Source of the DNA: Allohahella sp002354735
Lineage (GTDB): Bacteria > Pseudomonadota > Gammaproteobacteria > Pseudomonadales > Oleiphilaceae
Direction of reading: 5' to 3'
DNA length: 64,000 bases
Assembly (NCBI RefSeq): GCF_047946665.1
Contig: NZ_CP172312.1
Coordinates: 3,038,001-3,102,000 of the forward strand
The notes under the pieces are model-generated. The model did no database searches. It was not told where the DNA came from and saw only the letters and a program-made list of their open reading frames with translations. Within the stretch, counting starts at the first letter, position 1. The number at the start of each line of letters is the position of its first letter. Of the stretch, positions 17,958 to 26,150 are shown piece after piece. Made by a program: the position numbers and the translations under genes.

Positions 17958-19680
17958 TGGATGCTCCACTGGCTGAGGCGTCAGCTAACAGCGAATCGGG
18001 GCGGTCAGGTTGAACGCCAAGTATCCTGAGCGAATCCGAAACGATGCGTGAAAACACAGGTGCTGCCACTTCGCCACCATAGTATTCGCCTTTCTGGGGG
18101 CTGTGGATGACCACCACCACGACGATCTTCGGGTTGTCGGCAGGCGCCATGCCAGCGAACAATGCACTGTACTCCTCTGCCTCGTATCCCTGTGCGCCGA
18201 GACGGTGAACTGTTCCCGACTTGCCCGCCACACTGAAGCCACTGACTGCCGCGCGCTTACCGGTACCCTCGGTAATGACCCGACGCAGCATGTTGACCAC
18301 ACTGACTGCCGTATCGGCGCTCATGACCTGAATTGGCGCCTGCTCGTTTTGCTGACCTGCGCGATGAAACAGAGATACAGGTCGACGAACGCCCTTGTTT
18401 GCGAGCACCTGATAACCCTGGGCCAGCTGCATGACTGTTGACGACATGCCATAACCATACGCCAGGGAGGACAGTTGAACCGGCTTCCAGGCAGAGGGTG
18501 ACGGCAGAACCCCATAGCGCTCGCCGGGATATTCGACACCAGTAGGCTGACCGAAACCAGAGTCGCTGAACATACCCCATAGATGCTCGCCGCCGAGCTC
18601 TCTGGCAATCTTTGCAGCAGCGACGTTACTGGACTTGGCGATCACACCACCCATGTCCAGGACGCCATAATTGGCACCGTCGCGAATCGTGTAGTTGCCA
18701 AGACGGAGATAACCAGGGCTGGTATCGATTTTCGAACCGGCTCTGTACTTGCCAGACTCGAGAGCAGCCGCAATGGTAAATGGCTTCATCGTCGAGCCGG
18801 GTTCGAAGACATCTGTCACGGCACGGTTACGCATCCGTTCCGGCTCGAGATCGCTGCGGTCGTTCGGATTGAAGGAAGGCTGATTGACCATGGCGAGCAG
18901 TTCGCCGGTCTCGACATCCAGCATGACCACACTGCCAGACTTCGCACCATAGCCGGAGACCGCCGCCTTGAGTTCGCGATAAGCCATGTACTGGAGTCGC
19001 AGATCGAGACTCAGCTGTATGTTACGGCCGTCACGTGCCGCATCCTCCAGCTCGAGATGATCGATCACATGGCCTTCACGGTCCTTGAGAACTTTTCGCT
19101 TACCGGGCGAGCCGCTTAACCACTCGTTATAGGCCAGCTCGATACCTTCCTGACCACTGTCGTCCACATTGGTCAAACCAGCCACATGGGCGGCCACTTC
19201 GCCAGCCGGATAGAAGCGTTTGGATTCAGAGTCTGCTGCCAGCCCTTCGAGCTTGAGCGTCTTGACGGCAGCAGCAAGATCAGGTGAGACATGACGCTTC
19301 AGGTACATGAAGCCGCGTTCGGCACGCTGGCGAATATCTTCACGCAGCGCTGCTTCATCAAGTTCCAGCAGAGCAGCCGCCTGCGCCCACTCAGGCTGAT
19401 CGGGATCTGCGCGACCAGGATTCACCCACAATGTATGCACCGGCGCACTGATGGCCACGGGCACGCCGTTCCGATCATAAATCGAACCGCGAACCGCAGG
19501 CAGCACCTCCGATTTGATTGTCCGCAATGCAGCCTGATGCTTCAGCATCGGACTCTGCACGCTATGCAGCATCACGAGCTTGACGCCGATGACGGCGAAA
19601 CCTGCCGTGAGCCCAGCCAGCACGAGACTGAGACGCCAGCCGGGGAGAGCCAGCGCCTTTTCGGTCCGCTTCTCACTCAT
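17944..19680 (-). CDS. ftsI: Septal peptidoglycan transpeptidase PBP3
   Basis: Class B penicillin-binding protein of the divisome, 578 residues. The start MSEKRTEKALALPG is preceded by GGAAG. A short cytoplasmic tail, one membrane helix (about 17-38), a pedestal domain, then a transpeptidase domain follow. The active-site motifs are 'GSTMKPF' (SxxK), 'KSSNVAA' (SxN) and 'AGKSGTVHR' (KSGT). All catalytic motifs are intact. It overlaps ftsL by 8 bases. Together with FtsW it makes septal wall. Confidence 0.97.
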   Translation of the reverse strand: MSEKRTEKALALPGWRLSLVLAGLTAGFAVIGVKLVMLHSVQSPMLKHQAALRTIKSEVLPAVRGSIYDRNGVPVAISAPVHTLWVNPGRADPDQPEWAQAAALLELDEAALREDIRQRAERGFMYLKRHVSPDLAAAVKTLKLEGLAADSESKRFYPAGEVAAHVAGLTNVDDSGQEGIELAYNEWLSGSPGKRKVLKDREGHVIDHLELEDAARDGRNIQLSLDLRLQYMAYRELKAAVSGYGAKSGSVVMLDVETGELLAMVNQPSFNPNDRSDLEPERMRNRAVTDVFEPGSTMKPFTIAAALESGKYRAGSKIDTSPGYLRLGNYTIRDGANYGVLDMGGVIAKSSNVAAAKIARELGGEHLWGMFSDSGFGQPTGVEYPGERYGVLPSPSAWKPVQLSSLAYGYGMSSTVMQLAQGYQVLANKGVRRPVSLFHRAGQQNEQAPIQVMSADTAVSVVNMLRRVITEGTGKRAAVSGFSVAGKSGTVHRLGAQGYEAEEYSALFAGMAPADNPKIVVVVVIHSPQKGEYYGGEVAAPVFSRIVSDSLRILGVQPDRPDSLLADASASGASSERH

Positions 19681-20056
19681 TCGTGCTTCCGGCAGCAATA
19701 CTTCGAGCTACCGAACCACTCAGACCTGTGCCATGCAGGGCATCCGACACGCGCTGAGTAAGTTCAGCGGGCGAAGCGGGACGAACGAGCGCGATCTGAT
19801 CCGGCTTGGGTTCGCTCAGCGAAAACTCACTTCGCGCCAGCCGCTCTATGCGTGATAGCGAGTCCCACGCACCTTGTTCGACCAGGAGTTGCGCCCACTG
19901 TCGCTGAAGCTCGCCTTCTGCCTGCTTGAGTGCGTGCAGATCGGAGAATGACTGTCGGCTCGCCTGCACAGAATAAATAGTGAGCAGTGCAGATAGACAG
20001 ACCGCAACCATAAGAACGGTCGTCACGGCTTTTCTGTTCAATGGATTCATTTTCAT
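19673..20056 (-). CDS. ftsL: Cell division protein FtsL
   Basis: Small bitopic divisome protein, 127 residues: short basic cytoplasmic tail, one membrane helix (about residues 12-30), then a periplasmic coiled coil rich in Gln, Leu and Ala ('LHALKQAEGELQRQWAQLL') and a C-terminal tail. Sequence conservation in FtsL is low; identity rests on the fold and on its position between rsmH and ftsI. The start overlaps the rsmH stop as ATGA. It forms the FtsQLB complex that activates FtsWI. Confidence 0.92.
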   Translation of the reverse strand: MKMNPLNRKAVTTVLMVAVCLSALLTIYSVQASRQSFSDLHALKQAEGELQRQWAQLLVEQGAWDSLSRIERLARSEFSLSEPKPDQIALVRPASPAELTQRVSDALHGTGLSGSVARSIAAGSTNE

Positions 20057-21000
20057 AGTGCTCGCCCCGAGTTGTTGTTTTTGTCAAGACGTTCGACAGC
20101 CCGCAATACCGCACTTCTCGCTCGGGTATTGGCGCTGACTTCGGACTGGTCCGCTGTAACTTTCTTGGCAATGATGCGGCCTTCGGGCATTAGCTCCGGA
20201 GGAATGATCGGGACCCACTTCGGAACCTGTGCCACGCTTGCCTGATCTCGCATGAAGCGTTTGACGATGCGGTCCTCGAGAGAGTGAAAACTGATAACGA
20301 CGAGGCGCCCGCCGGGCAACAAGGCATCAAACGCCTGCCTGAGCCCACTCTCCAGGGCATCAAGCTCGTGGTTGACTGCAATGCGAATCGCCTGAAACGC
20401 ACGGGTCGCTGGATTCTTGTGCTTTTCCCACTTCGGGTTTGCTGCCGCCACTACAGAGGCGAGATCAGCAGTTCTCAAAAATGGCTGCTCCACACGGCGT
20501 TCGACAATGGCGCGGGCGATCCTGCGAGCAAATTTTTCTTCACCGTATTCAAAAAGTATGCGCGTCAGCTCAGCTTCGCTGACTCGGGCAATGTATTCTG
20601 CTGCCGACTCACCGGCTTCTGTGTTCATCCGCATGTCGAGCGGGCCGTCGTTCTGAAAGCTGAAGCCCCGACCAGCGTCGTCAAGCTGCGGCGAGGAAAC
20701 GCCCAGATCCATCAGAATGCCGTGAACCTTATCGACCCCGGCGGCCTTGAGCAGCTTACCGAGATCGGCGAAGTTACCGTGTAGAAAGTGGAATCGTGCA
20801 TCCTCACTGAAGCGTCCTGCAGCCTCGCGGGCAGCAGGATCCTGGTCGATCGCGTACAGTCGACCTTCACTATTGAGGGAGCCGAGGATAAGCGCGGAAT
20901 GACCGCCACGTCCGAAGGTCGCGTCGACATAACAGCCGCCCGCCTGGGGCGCCAGTGCTGCCAAAGCCTGCTCCGGCATCACGCTGATATGTTGATCCAT
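20053..21000 (-). CDS. rsmH: 16S rRNA (cytosine1402-N4)-methyltransferase
   Basis: RsmH (MraW) methylates C1402 of 16S rRNA; its partner for the 2'-O position, RsmI, is also in this window. 315 residues starting MDQHISVMPEQAL with GAGGG just upstream; the frame runs 16 codons further into the spacer. SAM-binding 'YVDATFGRGGHSALIL', 'LMDLGVSSPQLDDAGRGFSF' and 'HSLEDRIVKRFM' are visible. It is 50 bases after mraZ. Confidence 0.97.
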   Translation of the reverse strand: MDQHISVMPEQALAALAPQAGGCYVDATFGRGGHSALILGSLNSEGRLYAIDQDPAAREAAGRFSEDARFHFLHGNFADLGKLLKAAGVDKVHGILMDLGVSSPQLDDAGRGFSFQNDGPLDMRMNTEAGESAAEYIARVSEAELTRILFEYGEEKFARRIARAIVERRVEQPFLRTADLASVVAAANPKWEKHKNPATRAFQAIRIAVNHELDALESGLRQAFDALLPGGRLVVISFHSLEDRIVKRFMRDQASVAQVPKWVPIIPPELMPEGRIIAKKVTADQSEVSANTRARSAVLRAVERLDKNNNSGRAL

Positions 21001-21050
21001 GTACCCTCGATGAACCTGGTGGTTCTTGTCTAAAACAGCTGAATACAAGA

Positions 21051-21506
21051 TTAAAGCGCTATGTTCATGAGTTCCTGAGGCGTCTCTCCTTCCAGTGCCT
21101 CGACTTCAAGGTAGCTGTCCCTGACCTTGGTCCATTCTGCTTCATCCCAGAGCTCAAATTTCTTGCCCTGACCGAGAAGGACCAGCTTCTTGTCGAGGTA
21201 GGCGTACTCCCGAAGCGAAGCTGGTAATAAAATTCTTCCATTTGAATCGATCTCCAGCTCCTGAGCATGGCCGAGGATCAATCTCTTAATTCTCAAAGTG
21301 CCCGCATTGAAGCTGGGCAGCGCTTCGATTTTCTCTGCAATTTTTTCCCACTCGTTACGTGGGTAGACCAACAAGCAGCGAGCCTGGGTATCAATGGTGA
21401 CAACGAGTTGATTGGCGCAAAGCTGCTCCAGACGCTCCCGATATTTGCTGGGCATCACGAATCGACCTTTGGCATCCATATTGATGCTGTTGTCGCCAGT
21501 GAACAT
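21051..21506 (-). CDS. mraZ: Transcriptional regulator MraZ
   Basis: DNA-binding protein of the AbrB/MazE swapped-hairpin fold that controls the dcw operon. 151 residues starting MFTGDNSINMDAKGRFVMPS, with AGGTG just before the ATG; a GTG two codons earlier is the other choice. Two repeats of the MraZ motif are visible, 'MDAKGRFVMPSKYRE' and 'IDSNGRILLPASLREYA'. It is the first gene of the dcw operon, and its own operator repeats lie in its leader (21588-21632), so autoregulation is expected. Confidence 0.97.
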   Translation of the reverse strand: MFTGDNSINMDAKGRFVMPSKYRERLEQLCANQLVVTIDTQARCLLVYPRNEWEKIAEKIEALPSFNAGTLRIKRLILGHAQELEIDSNGRILLPASLREYAYLDKKLVLLGQGKKFELWDEAEWTKVRDSYLEVEALEGETPQELMNIAL

Positions 21507-21587
21507 CGTCACCTAGGTTCGAATCCTGCCTGGTCGTGCCATTGAAACGCTCTCGTCGCTGTTTAAGGTCTGATACGTACATTTAGG

Positions 21588-21632
21588 CCACCCTGCCCCA
21601 CAAAACTCCACAATTCACCACAATTTCCCACT
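21588..21632 (-). promoter_or_regulatory. MraZ operator: five TGTGG-type boxes at exact 10-base spacing
   Basis: On the minus strand, GTGGG, TGTGG, TGTGG, TGTGG and GGTGG occur with 10-base periodicity. Their plus-strand CCACN cores start at 21588, 21598, 21608, 21618 and 21628. Known MraZ operators are three or more TGGG-type repeats with 10-base spacing in the mraZ leader. The array starts about 7 bases downstream of the -10 element, so it covers the transcription start. Confidence 0.8.
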
Positions 21633-21638
21633 GGAGAC

Positions 21639-21667
21639 ACTATAGGAAGCACTTCTGGCCTTTTCAA
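21639..21667 (-). promoter_or_regulatory. sigma70 promoter of the mraZ/dcw operon
   Basis: TTGAAA (plus-strand TTTCAA, 21662-21667), a 17-base spacer and TATAGT (plus-strand ACTATA, 21639-21644), immediately upstream of the MraZ boxes. The rest of the gene-free stretch from 21668 to 21908 is AT-rich and contains the palindrome listed separately. Confidence 0.75.
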
Positions 21668-21875
21668 GTGGTCACACAGACCAATGACTATAAATTTGTT
21701 TCACTAAAACAGGGACTTAGGGATCTCAGAACGAGAAAGTAGAAATACTTATGGTTAAAAAACCATATATATCATGTAGATGGGTATCTATCGTGATAAT
21801 CCAGATGAGAACAAAGATTATTTTGCAATAACGAGGAGAGCAGTGGGCTTTGTATTGCATATCAATGCGTTAAGA

Positions 21876-21891
21876 CTGTACAAGCATACAG
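21876..21891. promoter_or_regulatory. LexA-like palindrome CTGT-N8-ACAG
   Basis: CTGTACAAGCATACAG matches the gammaproteobacterial SOS-box pattern CTGT-N8-ACAG. It is embedded in a wider imperfect inverted repeat flanked by CGTTAA and TTAACG. It lies between the rnpB terminator and the mraZ promoter. The nearest downstream minus-strand ORF is a 44-codon reading frame (see findings). Whether LexA binds here is inference. Confidence 0.4.
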
Positions 21892-21900
21892 TTTTTAACG

Positions 21901-21940
21901 AAAAAATGGACGGCAGACAGCTGTTCTGCTGTCTGCCGTC
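21901..21940 (-). terminator. Rho-independent terminator of rnpB
   Basis: A perfect 13-bp stem (arms 21909-21921 and 21928-21940), 6-base loop, followed on the minus strand by a T6 run (plus-strand A6 at 21901-21906). It sits right after the 3' end of the RNase P RNA. Confidence 0.85.
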
Positions 21941-21947
21941 GTAAGAA

Positions 21948-22308
21948 GAGGAGTTTGCCGATAAGCCGGGTTCTGTCGTGGACAGTCATTTATCTGGGCC
22001 GATTGTCACCAATCGGCTCGTGCGACCTACCCGGATCCAGCGTGGGCGCGCCTAACGGATCCCTATTTGGTCTTGCTCCAGGTGGGGTTTTCCATCGCCA
22101 TGAACTGTTACCAGTCATGCGGTGCGCTCTTACCGCACCATTTCAACCTTACCGGCAGCCGAAGCTACGTAGGCGGTATACTTTCTGTTGCACTTTCCAT
22201 CGACTCACGCCGCCCAGGTGTTACCTGGCACCTTGCCCGATGGAGCCCGGACTTTCCTCCCCCTGCCCCGGTAAACCGGTGCAGACAGCGACTGTCTGGC
22301 AAACTCCG
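21948..22308 (-). ncRNA. rnpB: RNase P RNA (M1 RNA), type A
   Basis: Catalytic RNA that removes 5' leaders from pre-tRNAs. Recognised from universally conserved segments read on the minus strand: GAGGAAAGTCCGGGCTCC near the 5' end, GGTAAGAGCGCACCG in the middle, and ACGACAGAACCCGGCTTATC near the 3' end. The ends are set by the pairing of GGAGTTTGCC (22298-22307 on the minus strand) with GGCAAACTCC (21950-21959), which forms the P1 helix. Length is about 360 bases, normal for type A. It is placed directly after rsmI on the same strand and ends in a strong terminator. Confidence 0.95.
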
Positions 22309-22313
22309 CGCGC

Positions 22314-22319
22314 AGTCTA
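22314..22319 (-). promoter_or_regulatory. rnpB: Putative -10 element of rnpB
   Basis: On the minus strand TAGACT is followed by GCGCGCG just before the RNA 5' end. A GC-rich discriminator is typical of stable-RNA promoters under stringent control. The -35 region would lie inside the last codons of rsmI; no strong hexamer is evident there. Confidence 0.4.
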
Positions 22320-22321
22320 AC

Positions 22322-23200
22322 TCAATCGAGTGCCAGAATCTGCTTATATATGTCACGCTTTTTGAGGGGGCTGGCTGCGGCGACAGCAGACGCAAGATCC
22401 GACGGCGAGATTTTGCTCTTGAGCGACCCCAGGAGCGCGAGCAGATCGATCGTTGCAGCAGACAGGTCGTCGGAGGGCGCCTCAGCCTCAGCCCCCTTGA
22501 TCATGACCACGAACTCGCCTCGAGTCTGATTATGATCGGCAGCAATTGCATCAACTACTGCTTTAGCTGTGCCGGAAATAAAGGTCTCAAAGGTTTTGGT
22601 GAGCTCTCGCCCCACACAAACTTCCCGATCAGCGCCGAATATCTCGGCGCAGTCAGCCATCATGTCCTGGATTCTGTGTGGCGCCTCGTAGAAAACCAGA
22701 GTCCGCTGCTCTGTTACCAGCTTTTGCAGAGCCGCGCGGCGATTCGACGATTTGGCGGGCAGGAAGCCTTCGAATATGAATCGATCCGTAGGCAGTCCAC
22801 TGGCGGATAACGCGGCAATGAGGGCACAGGCGCCAGGCACGGGAATCACAATATGACCAGCTGCTCTCAGCTCGGTCACCAGCGTTGCGCCCGGATCGGA
22901 TATGAGGGGCGTTCCCGCGTCGGAGACCAGCGCCACCGTCTTGCCCTCAGCGAGCAGTTCCTTCAGGTAATCCACCCGCGCGCGCTCGTTATGCTGATGC
23001 AGTGAGCAGAGCGTCTTCTGCAAGCCAAAGTGCGAAAGGAGGCTCTGAGTGTGGCGGGTATCTTCTGCCGCCACGACGTCCACGGCCGCCAGTATAGCCA
23101 CTGCGCGCCTGGTCATGTCGTCGAGGTTCCCGATGGGCGTAGCGACTACGTACAGTCGGCCTGGCGGCGCATCATGAGCTGAGCTGGTTTGCAGAAACAT
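22322..23200 (-). CDS. rsmI: 16S rRNA (cytidine1402-2'-O)-methyltransferase
   Basis: RsmI methylates the ribose of C1402 in 16S rRNA, complementing RsmH. 292 residues, tetrapyrrole-methylase fold. Motifs are 'LYVVATPIGNLDDMTRRA', 'AAEDTRHTQSLLSHF', 'ALVSDAGTPLISDPG' and 'FYEAPHRI'. The start is supported by GGAGAG six bases upstream. It is divergent from lpoA, a common pairing in gammaproteobacteria, and is followed at once by rnpB. Confidence 0.97.
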   Translation of the reverse strand: MFLQTSSAHDAPPGRLYVVATPIGNLDDMTRRAVAILAAVDVVAAEDTRHTQSLLSHFGLQKTLCSLHQHNERARVDYLKELLAEGKTVALVSDAGTPLISDPGATLVTELRAAGHIVIPVPGACALIAALSASGLPTDRFIFEGFLPAKSSNRRAALQKLVTEQRTLVFYEAPHRIQDMMADCAEIFGADREVCVGRELTKTFETFISGTAKAVVDAIAADHNQTRGEFVVMIKGAEAEAPSDDLSAATIDLLALLGSLKSKISPSDLASAVAAASPLKKRDIYKQILALD

Positions 23201-23410
23201 CTGAATCTCTCCGAACAGTAACGACAGCCGATCGGTCAGAAGATTGCTGCCACCGGCTCGGGCTTGGTAGACTGCTTGGCTGCGACCTAATCGTCAACTG
23301 CCCTGTCCACTGTTCCAGCCGAGACCCTGTCGACCATGCCTGCTATCCGATGCCGATCACAGCGTTTGTCCCGCCGATCAGCGCCTGCCCTGCTCTGCAA
23401 TCTGACCCAG

Positions 23411-25681
23411 ATGTCTGCCACGCCCGCCGCACTGAGGCATTCGCTGCTTGTTCTGGGGCTTCTGCTGGTCACAGCCTGCAGCACAGCACCGTCACCATCG
23501 GCACAAGCTCCAGTGCAGCCAGCAGTACCTGGCTCGTCCGAAGGCAATGCTGAAATCTCTGCAGCACAAGCCCTCATCGCGGAGTCCTCCAGCTACGCAG
23601 GCGACGATCGAGCCGCTTGGCTGATCGACCAGATCGACGAACTGATCGAGGCCAGGGACTTCATTGCGTCCGAAACGGTCATAGCCTGGCTTCGTGAACG
23701 TCGCCTTCCGGATAGTCAGACAGCCCGCCTCGCTCTGTATGAAAGCCGCCTGGAGCTGCTGCAGGACCGTCCCGAGGCCGCACTGCAGGCTCTGGAAGAC
23801 GCTGGCCGCCAACGTGGCCTGGGGGCCTTCGACCAAACCGAACAGTCCTTGCGCCAGCAGGCCGTCATTCAGTACATCCATGCCGCCACACGCAGCGATC
23901 AGCTGCTGAAGGGTTTCTATGTGCGCACTGTGTACGAGGGCTTGTTCACTGACGAAGCCTACGAGGCAAACCGTCGGGCTATCTGGACCACGGTCACGTC
24001 GCTCGATACTTCGGTACTCGAGAAAATCGTCAACGCTGAAGCAGTTGCTGACTTGCCCGGCGTAGGCGAAGCGCAGTTCCTTGTGGAAACACCCGCAACC
24101 CAGCTGGCGGAGCTGAAAGGGTGGGCAGATCTTACCTTGCGACTGAGGAGCCGCGGCACGCTTGCTGAGTACCGGGAATTCTGGCAAGACTGGAAACGGG
24201 ACTGGCCCCGACATTCGGCGGCTCAGCAGCCGCCTGTGGCTGTTCAGCAGCTTTCTCGTCCTGATACCCGGTATCCGGCAAAGGTTGCGATTCTGCTGCC
24301 CGGCAGTGGGCCACTCAAACCAGCTGCAGATACGCTTAAAGCAGGTTTTCTCGCCGCCTACTTCCAACGCTTTGGTCGTGATGAACGCCTTACTTCTACG
24401 CTGGGGAAGATTCACCCGTCCCAGCAGAACAGTATCTGGAGCACCGCAGATGCCGCGCCTGAGCTCGTGTTTTTCAACACGGCGTCGATCGATAACTATA
24501 CCGATCTCTTCATGGCCCTACAGGACAATGGCTTTGAACAGGTCGTGGGGCCACTGGACAAAAATGCAGTCGCAGAGATGGCCAGCCTACCTCAGCTGGC
24601 GCCACCCGCACTTGCGATGAACTACCTCGAAGATGAAGAGATGCAGACACCGCCAGGGCTGTTTCAGTTCGGCTTGTCAATGGACGATGAGATCGAGCAG
24701 GTGCTCTCACGACTTGGTGATCCGGCCTACGCGGATCAGCTGGCCCGGGCAAACATGCGTCAGGCTCTCAAGGAAGAAGCCGCGGCGAATGCCGCCATGG
24801 TTACTGCTCAAGCCCTGGATGGAGGCGATGCTGCAGCAGCCCTCGACACTGAAGTAGCGCTGGATGAGCAGGATCTTGATGTCGCAGGTGAATCATCACA
24901 GCCGCCTTCGCAATCAGGAGACGCTATCGCACGTGCAGACGGCGGCGTGGACCCTGGATCACCCATGCCCTCATTGCCTCGACGCCATAAGATCGCTGTC
25001 ATCTATGAGGACGCTCCCTGGGCAACCAAGCTGGTAGAGCATGCACGCGAGCAGGCCAAACGCTATGATATTGAAATAGCGCATGACATCATCATCGACA
25101 GACCAGCAGATCTCTCCTCCCAAATCGCCGATATGCTACTCATTAGGGAAAGCAACAGCCGCCGCGCGCGCCTACAGAGCGTGGTTGGCAAGCTCGAGTT
25201 CGAGCCCAGGCGCCGCAAGGATCTGGACGGCGTCATGGTCATTGCGACGCCATATTGGCTGCGTCAGATTAAACCGCTGATGGCCTTCCACTACGCAAGG
25301 ACTCTGCCAGTAGTCGCTGTCTCCATGGCCTTCGATGGCAAGCAGGATGACCTTCGAAACAGCGACTTGAACGGTCTTCTGTTTACCGCACTGCCGTGGG
25401 TTGTAGACCCTGAGATTCAGGGCTCCGAGCTGAAGCAGCTCTCGACATCGCTCGTCAGCAATCCGGCCTACAGCAACCTGTTCGCGATGGGTGCAGATAG
25501 CTTCAGCCTTATCGATAAGCTCGAACTTTTGACGATTTTTTCCTCTGCGTATGTCGAAGGCTATACCGGAGACTTATCGCTGCTCGCGAATGGACGAGTG
25601 CGACGCACCCTGCCGTGGGGCCTTTTTGAGAAAGGGCACGCTCAGCTTATGCCTAAAACCGCAACCGGACATTTGGAGTAA
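23411..25681 (+). CDS. lpoA: LpoA-type outer-membrane lipoprotein activator of PBP1A
   Basis: LpoA (LppC/YraM family) spans the periplasm and activates the bifunctional synthase PBP1A. I chose the ATG at 23411 because it gives a lipoprotein signal, 'LLVLGLLLVTAC', with the acylated Cys at residue 23; the frame is open for 25 codons upstream but that would bury the signal. 756 residues: helical TPR-like N-domain, then a periplasmic-binding-like domain from 'RYPAKVAILLPGSGPLKPAADTL'. An Ala/Asp/Glu/Ser-rich low-complexity insertion of about 70 residues interrupts this domain before 'HKIAVIYEDAPWATKLVEHA'. No strong ribosome site was seen for either start. Confidence 0.88.
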   Translation: MSATPAALRHSLLVLGLLLVTACSTAPSPSAQAPVQPAVPGSSEGNAEISAAQALIAESSSYAGDDRAAWLIDQIDELIEARDFIASETVIAWLRERRLPDSQTARLALYESRLELLQDRPEAALQALEDAGRQRGLGAFDQTEQSLRQQAVIQYIHAATRSDQLLKGFYVRTVYEGLFTDEAYEANRRAIWTTVTSLDTSVLEKIVNAEAVADLPGVGEAQFLVETPATQLAELKGWADLTLRLRSRGTLAEYREFWQDWKRDWPRHSAAQQPPVAVQQLSRPDTRYPAKVAILLPGSGPLKPAADTLKAGFLAAYFQRFGRDERLTSTLGKIHPSQQNSIWSTADAAPELVFFNTASIDNYTDLFMALQDNGFEQVVGPLDKNAVAEMASLPQLAPPALAMNYLEDEEMQTPPGLFQFGLSMDDEIEQVLSRLGDPAYADQLARANMRQALKEEAAANAAMVTAQALDGGDAAAALDTEVALDEQDLDVAGESSQPPSQSGDAIARADGGVDPGSPMPSLPRRHKIAVIYEDAPWATKLVEHAREQAKRYDIEIAHDIIIDRPADLSSQIADMLLIRESNSRRARLQSVVGKLEFEPRRRKDLDGVMVIATPYWLRQIKPLMAFHYARTLPVVAVSMAFDGKQDDLRNSDLNGLLFTALPWVVDPEIQGSELKQLSTSLVSNPAYSNLFAMGADSFSLIDKLELLTIFSSAYVEGYTGDLSLLANGRVRRTLPWGLFEKGHAQLMPKTATGHLE

Positions 25682-25702
25682 GCATTTTCGGTGGTCTCAC
25701 TT

Positions 25703-25708
25703 TATAAT
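25703..25708 (+). promoter_or_regulatory. Putative -10 element (TATAAT) for yraN and the SIS gene
   Basis: A perfect TATAAT lies in the 115-base gap after lpoA, about 90 bases before the yraN start. No good -35 hexamer at 17 bases was found, so confidence is limited. Confidence 0.35.
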
Positions 25709-25796
25709 CGCCCCAGACGGGTTCTAGATCGTTTGCACTGCGGTCGGCTCAACACTCATGCAGGCTGGCTGTCTCCACGGACAAGGAGGTCCTGAA

Positions 25797-26150
25797 ATGG
25801 CTCATAATGCAGAAATAGGAACAAGCTACGAGCGGATGGCTGCAGACCATCTCAGACGGAGCGGTCTTCAGATCATCGAACATAATTTTCGCTCGCGCTC
25901 GGGCGAAATCGATCTGATCTGTATCGACCAGACCACGATTGTGTTCGTCGAAGTAAAAATGCGCAGCTCTGATAGCTTCGGTGGGCCGGCAGCGGCCGTG
26001 ACAGGCGCGAAGCAGGCGAAAATCAAGCGTTGTGCCAGCTTCTACCTCACCATGAAGAATCTGCATCGCTGTAATTGTCGCTTCGACGTGGTCGCTATCC
26101 TCGATGCTGGCGACAATCCCCGAATCGAATGGATCCAGAATGCATTCTGA
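25797..26150 (+). CDS. yraN: YraN family (UPF0102) endonuclease-like protein
   Basis: 117 residues; the start MAHNAEIGTSYERMAADHL is fixed by AAGGAGG seven bases upstream. Motifs typical of UPF0102 are 'GEIDLICIDQTTIVFVEVKMR' (the D-ExK nuclease-like core), 'AAVTGAKQAKIKRCASFYL' and 'CRFDVVAI'. The family has a Holliday-junction-resolvase-like fold but no settled role. It lies between lpoA and a SIS gene, the usual yraM-yraN-diaA order of enterobacteria. It overlaps the next gene by 11 bases. Confidence 0.92.
   Translation: MAHNAEIGTSYERMAADHLRRSGLQIIEHNFRSRSGEIDLICIDQTTIVFVEVKMRSSDSFGGPAAAVTGAKQAKIKRCASFYLTMKNLHRCNCRFDVVAILDAGDNPRIEWIQNAF

Noticed and set aside
21508..21535. A tRNA T-arm-like string (GGTTCGAATCC followed later by GCCA) upstream of mraZ
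   Set aside because: The T-stem has a mismatch, the acceptor length does not fit before CCA, and there is no D-arm or anticodon arm upstream. It lies in the mraZ leader and over its start; chance similarity.
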